Shown: positions 32,540-42,676 of the stretch, piece by piece
How the letters are laid out: every line of letters begins with the position of its first letter
Position numbering within the stretch: position 1 is the stretch's first letter
Assembly: GCA_000310025.1 (NCBI GenBank)
Contig: FN649738.1
Coordinates: 2,855,337-2,898,012 of the forward strand
Source: Ectocarpus siliculosus
Taxonomy: Eukaryota; Sar; Phaeophyceae; Ectocarpales; Ectocarpaceae
Direction of reading: 5' to 3'
DNA length: 42,676 nucleotides
Notes under the pieces: model-generated
What the model was told of the DNA's origin: nothing
Seen by the model: the letters and a program-made list of their open reading frames with translations, nothing else
Databases searched by the model: none
Position numbers and translations under genes: made by a program

Positions 32540-32630
32540 CTTTTGTTAAGATGTACAGCATATCCACTACATATGCTACAAGTCAGCGCTGACTTGTAGC
32601 ATAGTGGATGTGCTGTACATCTTGACAAAG
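32540..32630. repeat. Long hairpin 2
   Basis: A second copy of the same palindrome. It has the same centre, with a 4-nt insertion (ACAT) in the left arm. The outer arms are CTTTTGTTAAGATGTACAGC and GCTGTACATCTTGACAAAG. The two copies are 24 bp apart in direct order. Confidence 0.85.
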
Positions 32631-33225
32631 TCAGCAAATTTTTCCAGTACCAAACGATGTACAGTTTTATGACCTAGGGGGCACGCGGGTTGTTGGGAGA
32701 TAGATAGATGTGTACAGCCAGAGGCCCAGGAGAGGCATCACACAGACAGACAGCATGTCACACAGCGTACCACCTCAACCACAAGCAAGCATGATAGACC
32801 AAGGGTTCTCACGTACGTGCGTTGCACACAGCGGAGCCTCCGGGGTGACTACAGTGCGGTAAATAGGCATTATTTGAGTGCTGTGTCCCCAAAGTGTCCC
32901 CATTTGGGGGCTTCCAGTACTTTTTTTTGCTCTATGTAGGGTTTAACACTATCGACGACGACGAGAACCCCACCTAAAAACAACAACACCAACCACCATC
33001 ACAAGAGTAGAAGAGTAGCCCAGACTACATGGTACGACAGGATGAGGAGGAGATCATATATATATATATACTACGAAGAAACACGCTCGCGCGGTCTGGC
33101 ATGTAATCCGCCGTGCGCGGCGGTAGTAAGTAGTAGTAGTGTGGCGGCAGCAGCAGCCGTCTCTCTACTACGTACTACCAGTCGGGGATGATATTGTTAA
33201 GGAATAATAAAAACACACACAGAAA

Positions 33226-33345
33226 GACTACCCATTCGAGATATATATATATATATACCCACAGTCGAACGGGATGTGGTGGAGTCTTGTCAGTGAGTGG
33301 AGGGAAACCGGCTGGGTACTGGACTTATTTCGAGTCTTTCTAAGT
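33226..33345. repeat. Dispersed repeat R, copy 2
   Basis: CTACCCATTCGAGATAT, a TA-repeat insertion, then CCACAGTCGAACGGGATGTG, GTGAGTGGAGGGAAACC, GGCTGGGTACTGG and ACTTATTTCGAGTCTT. It is collinear with copy 1 at 11694. Confidence 0.75.
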
Positions 33346-34039
33346 CTATACACTGATGATTTATACCAGTCAGTGATGCCAGCTGGTGCTAAGTACAAAA
33401 ACATCTGTCTGTCTGTCTGTATAGATAGGTAACTTATATTTTACAATACATCCATCCCCTGTAGTTCTCTACTGAGTCAATGACAAAATATCGGGGGGAA
33501 TCCCTCCGTTGTGTCGTGTATTGTAAAATGTAACCTTCACATGGGACACGGCGCAGTGTCTATTATTGACAGCTTGCTGGTTTATTGTTCTCGCAGCGAA
33601 TGAATCTGCTATTATATTATTATTACTATCGTCAGTCATGCATATTATAGAGAAGACCATTAAAAAATATTTGTCTCCGCGCGCCTCGGAGGCACGCAAA
33701 GATAATGTACACACAACTTTTTTGTATGCGTATGATAGCTATTTACATGGGAGAGTAAGTAGTACGTGTTGTGTATCGTGTGCCAGTTGTTCTGAAAATT
33801 GATTTCAAACTGACCTGAGACCGGGTGCCAAACACCAAAACATGCGCCGTCATGTTGGCGCATAGTATTTTTCTCTCGCTTCCGCTCCTGGCCTCCTAGT
33901 GGATATAGCGCATAGTTCGTGTGTACACAGAGGAGAGAAGAGAGTGCTGAACTCTTCTCGCATTAAAAATCGAAGGCAAAGTACCGCAGGAGGGGACGGT
34001 AGAGAGGGGCTCTTCTGTGTGATGACCACGGGTTGGAGT

Positions 34040-34113
34040 AAACGGCACTCACTACTAACGATAGTGCTGTGAGCTGTGAGCGCTGATTTGAAGTGAAGAC
34101 AAAAAAAAAAAAT
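34040..34113 (+). repeat. Poly(A)-tailed SINE-like fragment, copy 1
   Basis: AAACGGCACT, ATAGTGCTGTGAGC, TGTGAGCGCTGATTTGAAGT, GAAGAC and an A12-type tail. A sister copy with its own A tail is at 39283-39340. The shared body plus A tail at the 3' end suggests retroposition. Confidence 0.6.
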
Positions 34114-34291
34114 AGTATCATCACTGCGGCATGGGATGTGGCTGTCGACAGATAGATTATAGGACTTTATGCGGCTCAATGCACGTCTAGACTACATGGC
34201 ATGAACGGCAAGTCGCTCAACTGGGAGGGTAGGAGGGGGGCGTGCGTGTCATTGGATGTAGCATGCAGACACGTTCGCGGGTTCGCGGGAA

Positions 34292-34331
<40 letters not shown>

Positions 34332-34334
34332 CTG
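34292..34334. repeat. Interrupted CTG microsatellite
   Basis: Fourteen trinucleotide units, mostly CTG with one TTG interruption. Confidence 0.9.
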
Positions 34335-35649
34335 TCCTCTGTCTGCTTGCGTGCCATCTTCTCCTTGTTGTTGTTCCGAAATAATGATCTGAAACCAGGG
34401 TGATTGATATGGTTGGTGTGTGCTTTGGCAAACAACGGCAATTCGTCCGCGAGGAGAAAAAAAAAAAAACGTGAACGGAAAAATTGAACCCGCCTGGCCG
34501 GATGAACGGGCGGGCTGCAGTGGCTTCTCCATAATTTGTCGGGTGTGTTTTGCACACAACACTCGGATTTTCCTTTCTTTTTTATTTTTCTTAATATGAC
34601 ACAACGAAACCATCTCTATCATAAAAAAGAGTCTGAGACAGATTAGCAATGGATTCATAGCGTCAGAAAGTACCTGTCTGTATGTCTACGATTTCCCAGA
34701 CAGCATATATAGGGACATCTCCCCTGCGGGTAACAGGCTCAACAAGACAGTTTAAACTCTCTTAGGTATTTTTTGGAGGCTGCTGTTGTGTGTGGTCGTG
34801 GTTGTTGCTTTTCCCCGAAGGTCTTCTCGTCTCTTCCAGAATCAATGGGTGGTCAGCATCCTTGAGGGCTATGCCACTAGCGGCCAGTCGCTCACACACA
34901 CGCACACACGCACACACGCACGCGAAACTGCTCTCGCAGTCTCCATCATCCCTCCGTGTACACATGCATGCATGCAAACTCTCACGAAACTCTCACGAAA
35001 TATTTTACTTGCTGTGCTCGCGTCATCGATATGACGATGATGATCCACACAGAAAAGAAGGAAGTTGGTGGGCTGCACCCCACAGGCGGAAGTTTAAGTT
35101 TTGGGCGAACAGGGGGAAATCCAAGAAACAATAGGACGGGGAAAAAAAGAGTCTCGCGCGTAACTTGGAGTTTTAGTACGCAGCCGATTGGAGAGAAACC
35201 GTCGGTCGGAAAGATCCTATAAAACGAAAATTGAGCTTTTCGATCCGAAATCCTTGCCACCGCCAAAGAAATGCGGTCCGCAGCGCCAAAGTACGCGCAC
35301 CAGCAAAACAATGGCATCGTGGTCCGCAACTTCTGCTGCCTGCTGCCGGACCTCGGAAATTCGGCAACACACACATACATTTTTTAAGATACGGCGCATA
35401 CAGCAGAACACATGGCCACAACTGCCAACTAACTCACTCCTTGCTACCTGCCCGCCCATCCACCACCCGCAGTCAGAAAAAATAGGGACGCACGACACAC
35501 ATCAATTCCTCTTCCGAAGAATCCTGTTTGTTGCGTGGTCTCAATTCCTAGGGACGCCGCCCCGAGACGGATCGAGACCTCGTCCTCTCTCTCTCTCTCT
35601 CTCCCTGCCTGCCTGCGGTGTGCTACGGGCGGCGTGGAGCTCCGCCATC

Positions 35650-37078
35650 ATGTTGGCTACCGCGACTTCTGCCTCCTCCGCCTCTTCTTCTTCCAACGCT
35701 CACCATGGCGGAATCCAGACCCTGCGAGAGCACCAGGCGACCAACATCCTGTCGCAAGCAAACGTGACGAGCTCGGGCATGTTTCCGAGGCCTTGTTGGC
35801 GATCATCCGCGACGACGAGCAAGCAGCAACAACAGCAGCAGCAGCAGGACGACAGCAGCAGCAAGCTGATCGACAGCAGCAGCAGCGGGGGGTCCTGCCT
35901 GCAAAACGCGTGGCCGGCACAACTGCAGCAGCTCGGCCTAACGTCGTGTGCCTCCCGCGAGACGATCGTGCGTAACAATAACAATCGTCTCCTGCTGTTT
36001 GACGTCCGCACTGGCAGCAGCAGCAACAGCAGTAGCAGCACCTCGGGCGCAAGCTGCCGGCAGCAGCAGCAGGAAGCGCCTCAGGGCGTGACCGGCATTT
36101 CCGGCAACGGCGTTTCTTTCGGGTCAAAGGCATCAGCACTACATGTAGCCTCTGCCACGATCTCCTCTTCCTCCGCGGAAGAAGCAGCAGCAGCGGCAGC
36201 GAACGAGATGTACGACCCAGAAGCTCTCTTGCTCGAGCCACTGTTGATTTCCCCGCGATCCGACAGACAGAACACCAGCAGGAGTGACTCCGGCGGGGCC
36301 CGGGCACATGCCAACAGCATCACCAGCACCAGCACCATCAACGTAGTCTGCGAGAACCTCCTTCAGGATGACCGCATCATGTCGCAGTCCATCGGCCGCA
36401 GCGGCAGCGGCAGCCAACACCTCGCAGGCGGCATCACGGGTCCGCGCTGGGAAACCGACGACCCCGCTTCCTCCATGCGTCCCCTGGTCCCCGCCTCCCC
36501 GCCTTCCCTGTCAGGCGTGCAGAAGCACCAGGGCGAATCCCCTCCCTTTTTCATCCCCGACCAGCAGCAGGCCACCCGAGGGGGGCGCCGACCTGAGGAT
36601 TGCAGCAGCACCAGCACCAGCACCAGCAGCGCCACCGCCGCCGGCGGCGGCATCAGCAGCAGCAGCAGCGGCGGCGGCGGGTGGTACCTGAACTCCCCCC
36701 CCAATCTCCAGCACCAGCACCAGCATTTCCACCACCGCGCCATCTCTGCCGCGGCCGGGCCTCCTCCTACCGCTGCTAATTTTGCCACTGTGGCGGCGAG
36801 CGTCGCGGCCGAGATAAGTAAGGCAGCGATTGTCGTGGCCCCGTCCTCCTTCGCCACCCCCGGAAGCCCGCCCTACCCTCCCATCGAGCACGGCATGCGC
36901 GCGGCGGGGGAGGAGGGCATCACGTCGTTCCCGGGCGGAGGCGCCTCCGGAGGCGCGACGAGCAGCGGCAGCAGCAGCAGCAGCAGCAGCAGCGGTGGCC
37001 GCTACGACATCTACAACAGCCCCGCTGCTCCTGACGGCTCGCAACAACAACAACTATCGTGGCCCACCACCGCCCCTG

Positions 37079-37111
<33 letters not shown>

Positions 37112-40100
37112 GTAGCAGCATGGGGGGCGCCTCAGCAGGGAGCAGTTATCGAAAAAAACAGCAGCCTCGGTTTGTCACGCGCGAGGACTGTGTTCCGGGT
37201 TCCCGAGATCCTCGCGATGGCAGCAACAGTGGTCTGGTTGAAGACGGAAGGTCTGCCGCCGCCGCCACTGCCGGCATGCAGCAGCAGTTCTTGCACGGGT
37301 TCGGCATGGACGTGCCGCCGTTCCTGCGGTCGACAACGACAACGGAGGGCGGCAGCGGCAGCAGCAGCAGCAACGTGTCTGGGTGGCACAGCGCTCCCTC
37401 TTCCACCGCCGCCGCCGCCGCCGCCGCCATCATGGGCGGTGGTGGTCCATCATCGCAACACCACCAACCATCTTCATCTTCCGGCGTAAAGCGTCCCCAT
37501 TCGCAGCTTGCAGTCGGCATCAGCAGCAGCGGGGGAGGGATTCCTTCTTCCGCGACGGCGACGACTTCTGCTTCTTGTCCCCTCCCGTACGCCGACGGGT
37601 CGCTGTCGTCATCGGCGGCGGCGGCGGCGGGGGCCGGGGTTGTGCCACAGATGGCCGTGCGCCTCACGCCCATGATGCTGAGCGCGAGCTGTCATCAGGG
37701 GCCGGGCGGAAAGAAGATGAAGGTTCTGCGAGCGGCGGATGGCTCGCGGGGTTGGACCAACCTCCCCCGCGACAGCGGCAGCAGCAGCAGCAGTGCCACC
37801 GGCAACGACAACAACAACTGGCGTGGTGGTGCTTCCGCAGCAGCAGCAGCAGCAGCAGGCGTTCGCGTCACAACCGTCCTGGTCCCCGACTCCATGAACG
37901 ACGCCACCTCCGGCAACAACAGCAACAACAATCAGCCGCACAACGGCGGCGGCGGCCTTGCTGCTTCTGCCGCTGCACCATCATCAGCATCGTCACCCGC
38001 AGAAGCGGCGGCGGCGGCGGCGCGCGCGGCGCTAGCCGCGGCGTTCCCGCCGACCACCCGTGGCGCTAACGGCGGCGGCGGAGCCGGCGACAATGACGAG
38101 GAAAGCAGCGGCGGTGACTCTTCCCCCGACTGGACAGAGAAGGACGAGTCGGAGGAGGAGCCTGATGCTGCCCCCGCTGCCCCCGTCCGGACGACGTCCG
38201 GCGGCAGGGGCGGCAAGAAGACCAAGACGCCGTTCATGTTGGACCCGAAGCTGTGGACCGTCGTGGAGCGACGAGCTGTTTGCACCGCCAAGCAGTGCGC
38301 CTACCGAAGGTAAGTGTGTGCAACGTTCCGAGAGAGGAGCGCTGGCTTCTTTGTTCGTTTTGCCCCCCCCCCCCTCCCCTTGTTGTGTGTATTCTTGCGT
38401 ATTAAATTAAAAAATAATGATTGTCTCGCCGAGTGTGCGCAGTGCTCAAAGCGGCAGCAGCAGCAGCAAGTAGTGTTTGTTCGAGAGGTTTGGTTCGTGT
38501 GTCGAGCTAGCTCCTAGCAGCATGTATATATGCCGTCCTTGGCGACATCCAGGCAACCGTGGTTTCTACTGGTATGCATCTGAATTTCTAGAAAACGTCG
38601 AGACACAATATTTCCGATCGCAGGCGGTTGAAGGTGTATACATGCATGCATCCATGCGGCACTTGTTTTACGTGCAATTTCGAGATTCCGTGCTTCGCCA
38701 ATACCGAATGTTCTTCCTAAAGTGCGCCATGTTACCTCAAGGTGAAGGCAGGCAGCCCCCGCCGCGGTAACATCACCTGTGCTCACATTACATCGCCACA
38801 CATCCCCCCTTCCCCCCCCGCCCCCCTCCCGTACCGCGCCTTAAAATTATTTTTTCTCACGCACTTACGAAGTTTCGGCCCTTGCTTCTTTTTCTTTTTT
38901 TTTTCAGTGAGGAGGACCACCGGGCGCGGCGAAGGCACTACCACGCCCTGTGCAACCATGTGCATCAAAACGGCGAGCGTAAAGGCATGCGCTTCCAGCA
39001 CCACCAGGTGTGTGCATTACCTCTGCAACAGCAGTCTACACTTTTTTTTTTTTTGCTTCTTTTTAGATGTTTTTCTGTTGCTCCTTTTTAGCACGCACGC
39101 ATGCAAAGGAGAGCGCGAGGAAGGTCATTTTTTTTTTTTTTTTACATGCGATTCTAGAGAAGTGTTTTTCTTCTTTTTTTTGATCATCGCAACCAACTTG
39201 TAAAAAATATAGCATGTGTTGCTGGGTTCGAACGTGCCGTTTTCCCGCGATGCCACCGCTGGGTTTCTTGCTGCGTCGCAATCAAACGGCACTAGTGCTG
39301 TGAGCGCTGATTTGAAGTGAAGAACAAAAAAAAAAAAAATCACCGCTGGGTTTCTTGCTTCGTCGCAATCACCGCTGGGTTTCTTACTGCGTCGCAAGTA
39401 CGTTTGCCGTTCGGTTTGAGGTTCCTGCTGCTCTATATTTGCAACTAAAGTTATCCCCCCCCCCCCGCCCCCGCCCCCCGAAACAACCGGGCCGCTCGTC
39501 TCAATCGGGCTTCGTTCTGCGCTGGCTTGCGGCTTTTTCGGTCTTCCCTTCTTCTTCTCGCCGTGGCGACGCTCTCGCGATGAAATCCACACTCACTCAT
39601 CATCGATCGTCGTGGTCGCCACATCCACGCCACTCGCAACGCCACACCGACGCGCAACTCCAGCTCGAGAAGGTCCAGAAGCACCAGCGAGCCCACCAGG
39701 TCAGCGCGAAGCAGGTAGGCGGACACGATACTCTTCGGAGTGAAAGCGTCCGCAAAACTTGTTGGCTTGGTTTTTCCTCTGTTTCTTTTTTTTTTTTCGT
39801 GTGATTTTTGGTTTCAGGTGCCCTTTGCTGTTGTGCTTGGCAACCAACCACCTCATCATGTTTTGACGACTACAGAGTGTTGGGTAATTTTCCCTGGGTA
39901 TGTTTGGTAACGAGATCTGCCGCGAACCGGCTGTTTGCGTGCCCAGCACACCACCCGCTTCTGAGCTACAGCAGTATCACTCAGGTGGAAACAATAAAAA
40001 CGCGCCTCTCCATCCGCATGACGACCCGACTTCACCCGATAATCCCGACCCCTTGACCCCCGCCACCACAAATATGGAAATATAGGTGGTCCGTCACTCA

Positions 40101-42676
40101 CCCACAGCTCGCCCACTTGATCACAACGCCCCTTACCTCACCCCCCCCCCCCACCCTCGGCCTCGTTTTCCTCCCCTGCCTTCCTCCTCTGCATGAACCT
40201 TATCCTTTTTTGTTTCAGAACACCCAGAGATCGAGCATTGGCAGCAGCGCCGCCAAGCCAAGGTCACCGACTACCGTGGCTGCGGCGCCGCGAAATAAGC
40301 GCGTGGCAGCCGCGACCAGCGGCCAGAAGGAGCAGACGAGGGCCATCAAGGATGCCAACGTGAGAGAGACAGACAGGCACACATTGGTTGGCCGGGTAGC
40401 GTGGTCGATGCCAGTGGAGGCGTGGGTGCACTGGGTAGGTAGGGAGGAAGAGGGGGAGGACCGGGGAAAACACTGGTGCAACGAAAGAAAGCACTAACCT
40501 GACGGTGGGCGGCGGACGTGGAGGGTAAAGTCGCGATGAAAGCGTCATGACACGGAAGAATTGACCTTCCATCTATTCAAAAGCAAGCCAAAGAGTGGCT
40601 AACCTCCCCTCCCCTTTGCTACCGACGTATCAGGTGGAGGCCCACAGTCCCAAGGACTGGACGCCCGAGCTCACCAAGCGCCTCCGCGACCTTGTTGACG
40701 AGCTGGGTGAGTTTGTTGTTTCTTGCTTTTTTATGGCCATTACACGACCCCTGGCTGCCCCGTGTATGCACTGGTTGAGTTATTTCTTCTTTTTAGCTCC
40801 GTTTCACTGTTCCTGACTGCCGTGTATGCGCTGCACACCCTACAGCAGGACCCTTGTGTTTTGGTCGTGTCCTCGTACACGTTTGCTTGGAAGCAGACCC
40901 CACACACGTGCCTACGCACTCTCGAATCCTCTACCACAACTCATCGCAACCACCCACCCACCCGACCCCGCATCATCGTCCCTTCCTCTTGTTGATGCTT
41001 GTTTTTTTTTTTTTGCCAAACAGGGCCGAAGTGGTCCAACATCGCGGACAAGATGCCCGGCAAGACCGCCACGGCCTGCATGCTCCACTGGAGGGTGGGC
41101 GTCAACCCCGACCACATGGTGAAGGGAAGCGGGACCTGGACCGCTGAGGAGGACGAGCGGCTGTCCAAGCTCGTCGAGGTCGTCGGCATGAAGGTGCGCC
41201 AAGCCGCGACAGCGTCGCCGGGCTCTGCGTTAGTCGCCGAAGCGTTCTGGCGTGTGTTTTTTTCACCGTGCGGCGGCGGCGGTGGTGGTTGTGTGTTCGG
41301 GAAATGACAGCCGGCGGTATGCTGCTGACCACTTCCTCGAAGCATAATTTTGTCAACCCCCTACTGACCGATCGTCGTACTTTTTTTTTCAGCGTGCGGT
41401 GTTGTTTCGTCCCTTGTGTGTGTTTTGAGAAATGACAGCCGACATGCTTTCACCAACCCCTTGTCAAAAAATGCTATTGTATTTCTTTTCAACCCCCTGC
41501 TGACCAACGCCCCCCCTCGCCCATCAACAAAAACACGATGATGGCCGGCCCCAACAACAGTGGTCCGACCTCGCGAGACACATCCCGGGCCGCATCGCCA
41601 AGCAGTGCCGGGAGCGATACCTGAACCACCTCGACCCCAGCCTGCGCAAGGACATGCCGTGGACCGAAGACGAAGAGGCGCTTCTCATGCGTCTGTGTTT
41701 CGCCAAGCAGAACCAGGTACAGTAGTAGTTGGCTTATCTCTTCTTAGCTTGCTGGCGGTACCGGTTGCCGCAGGCTTGCTTGCACGGGCACGGATTGCGG
41801 AGAGTTCTTGGGGGTGTAGGCAGTGAGTGTTTCATGTAGCAACGTTTTTTTGTTGTTGAAGGTGCGGCTGCTATTTTCGCATGCCTGAGATCTCTCGCTC
41901 TTCTGTAAATAGCGGCAGCATGTATGCAGGATGCAGTGCTCTAACGGCTGCCGTTGCGGTAAGTGACGATCCCGTATTCATGACTCGTCGTAACGTTTGA
42001 CGGTCTTTTATTCTGTTGTCGCACTCGACTTAGTAACCCACCCACCCACCCCCCGTCCTCCCCAAACACAATACTGACACTTGCAGTGGGCCGAGATCTG
42101 CCGCCAGCTGCACGGGCGAAGCTATAACGACGTCCAGAACCGGTTCAACCTCATCCAGCGCCGCAACAAGCGAGCCCAGGGCTCGCCCACCACCACCACC
42201 ACCGCCCCCCCCGCTACCGCTCAGCTTGCCCCTCTCCCGACGCCCGCCCCCGTCCCTAGCCTCAAGCCCATCCGCCGCGGCCGGGCCGGCGCCGTCAACA
42301 CCAAAACCATCGACATGAAGGTCTCGTTGTCTCTCAACGGCTGTGCGAAGCAACAGCGGCGGCGGAGCTGCGTACGGCGGTCCTATCCCTAGGACCCGCG
42401 GCGGCAACATGCCCGTGAACAACGTCGCGGCCACGGCTACCACCTCTTTTGCCTCCGGCAGGGCGATGGCGGCCGGGGGCGTGGGGACTCGGCGGCAGCA
42501 GCCGCCGCCGCCGCCACCGCTACTGCTACAGTTACTGCGAGCCGCGGCGGCGGAAGCAGCAGCAGCAGCTACGGGGTGTCCTCCGCTAACCGCCCCGATG
42601 TCGTTCGTCGCTCGGCCTGATGGGGGACGAGCTCGGAGAGCTCCGCATCAACGGCGCGGACTCGGCGCTCCCCGGG
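35650..42676 (+). CDS. Three-repeat (R1R2R3) MYB transcription factor (3' partial)
   Basis: 3R-MYB proteins bind DNA in the nucleus and often control cell-cycle genes. Exons 35650-38309, 38908-39007, 39664-39714, 40219-40359, 40634-40706, 41024-41193, 41561-41716 and 42087-42320 join in phase at every junction, giving at least 1195 residues. The first 886 residues are low complexity, with Gln, Ser, Ala and Gly runs. MYB repeats follow at about 990-1040 (DWTPELTKRLRD, WSNIADKMPGKTATACMLHW), 1045-1092 (GTWTAEEDERLSKLVE, then GRIAKQCRERYLNHLDP as in animal and plant R2) and 1096-1147 (PWTEDEEALLMRL, WAEICRQLHGRSYNDVQNRF). The third aromatic is Trp in R1, Tyr in R2 and Phe in R3. ATG 35650 is chosen because the codons upstream look like UTR. 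After 42320 the frame becomes unclear; SLGLMGDELGELRINGADSA near the end suggests a further exon. Confidence 0.88.
39254..39398. repeat. 29-bp tandem array split by a poly(A)-tailed insertion
   Basis: Three 29-bp units (CACCGCTGGGTTTCTTGCTG, CGTCGCAAT) lie at 39254-39282, 39341-39369 and 39370-39398. Units 2 and 3 are directly adjacent. Unit 1 is separated from them by 58 bp (39283-39340) that is the sister of the repeat at 34040-34113 and ends in an A13-type tail. It is in the second intron of the MYB gene. Confidence 0.8.
41264..41510. repeat. Internal duplication in MYB intron
   Basis: Two diverged copies of a block containing CGTGCGG, GTGTGTT, GAAATGACAGCCG and CAACCCCCTRCTGACC, at about 41264-41372 and 41392-41506. 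Confidence 0.55.

Larger units (their letters stand above)
32631..35649. other. Intergenic with microsatellites; MYB upstream region
   Basis: Contains TA repeats at 33056-33070 and 33240-33257, a 15-bp inverted pair (GGTAGTAAGTAGTAG / CTACTACGTACTACC) at 33124-33174, repeat R copy 2, a poly(A)-tailed repeat and an interrupted CTG array at 34292-34334. The final few hundred bases, including a CT run at 35587-35603, are probably MYB promoter and 5' UTR. An in-frame ATG at 35311 is possible but encodes UTR-like sequence. Confidence 0.45.

Noticed and set aside
34201-34658. Cys-run or Gln-run proteins
   Set aside because: Open frames arise only from the CTG microsatellite read on either strand.
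35188-35649. N-terminal extension of the MYB protein upstream of ATG 35650
   Set aside because: The frame is open, but the sequence is UTR-like (CT run, no conserved composition) and the homopolymer-type coding composition begins after 35650.
38314-38907. Coding exon between MYB exons 1 and 2
   Set aside because: No acceptor/donor pair preserves phase 2 to 1, while direct joining of 38309 to 38908 does.
39228-39243. tRNA B box (GGGTTCGAACGTGCC)
   Set aside because: An isolated match; no A box at proper distance and no cloverleaf.

Overview
The window looks like nuclear DNA of an intron-dense eukaryote, most probably a brown alga (Ectocarpus-type stramenopile). Coding exons are short and GC-rich. 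They are separated by introns of a few hundred to several thousand bases with long T/C tracts before AG acceptors, and the donors are mostly GTAAGT- or GTGAGT-like. Proteins are rich in Ala, Ser and Gln runs, and the introns carry many repeats. Nothing prokaryotic, plastid or mitochondrial is visible. The species assignment is inference. All gene models were assembled by eye from open frames, splice signals and phase matching, so first exons and UTRs are mostly missing.

Layout. 105-4813 (+): multi-exon coiled-coil protein, 5' end cut by a poor-quality window edge, 3' end ambiguous in frame. 5885-6105: GGTTAT hexamer array. 6576-8297 (+): unrecognised Ala-rich protein. 9001-9111: 22-bp tandem repeat. 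9883-10660 (-): the RNA polymerase I/III subunit RPAC2 (AC19), confidently recognised. 12578-15774 (+): unrecognised protein with an acidic middle and a basic tail; two of its introns each hold one copy of the same terminal-inverted-repeat MITE, in opposite orientation. 18569-20386: a pogo-like DNA transposon with perfect 23-bp inverted ends and TA flanks, carrying only the C-terminal part of a transposase. 21055-29104 (+): a VPS62-like protein whose first intron (4.2 kb) appears to hold an antisense gene (22362-23365, -). 29105-35649: gene-poor, with hairpins, tandem repeats, a second pogo-like element and a poly(A)-tailed repeat. 35650 to the right edge (+): a three-repeat MYB transcription factor with a very long low-complexity N-terminus.

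The genes do not form a pathway; this is ordinary eukaryotic gene order. The most interesting content is mobile: three elements of different sizes sharing one terminal design (CAG ends, TA flanks, conserved subterminal motifs), a transposase C-terminal module with a possible Tudor-like fold, a retroposed fragment that splits a 29-bp tandem array, a pair of long near-perfect hairpins, and a triplicated short stem-loop element with compensatory changes. I did not find a clear new defence or enzymatic system.
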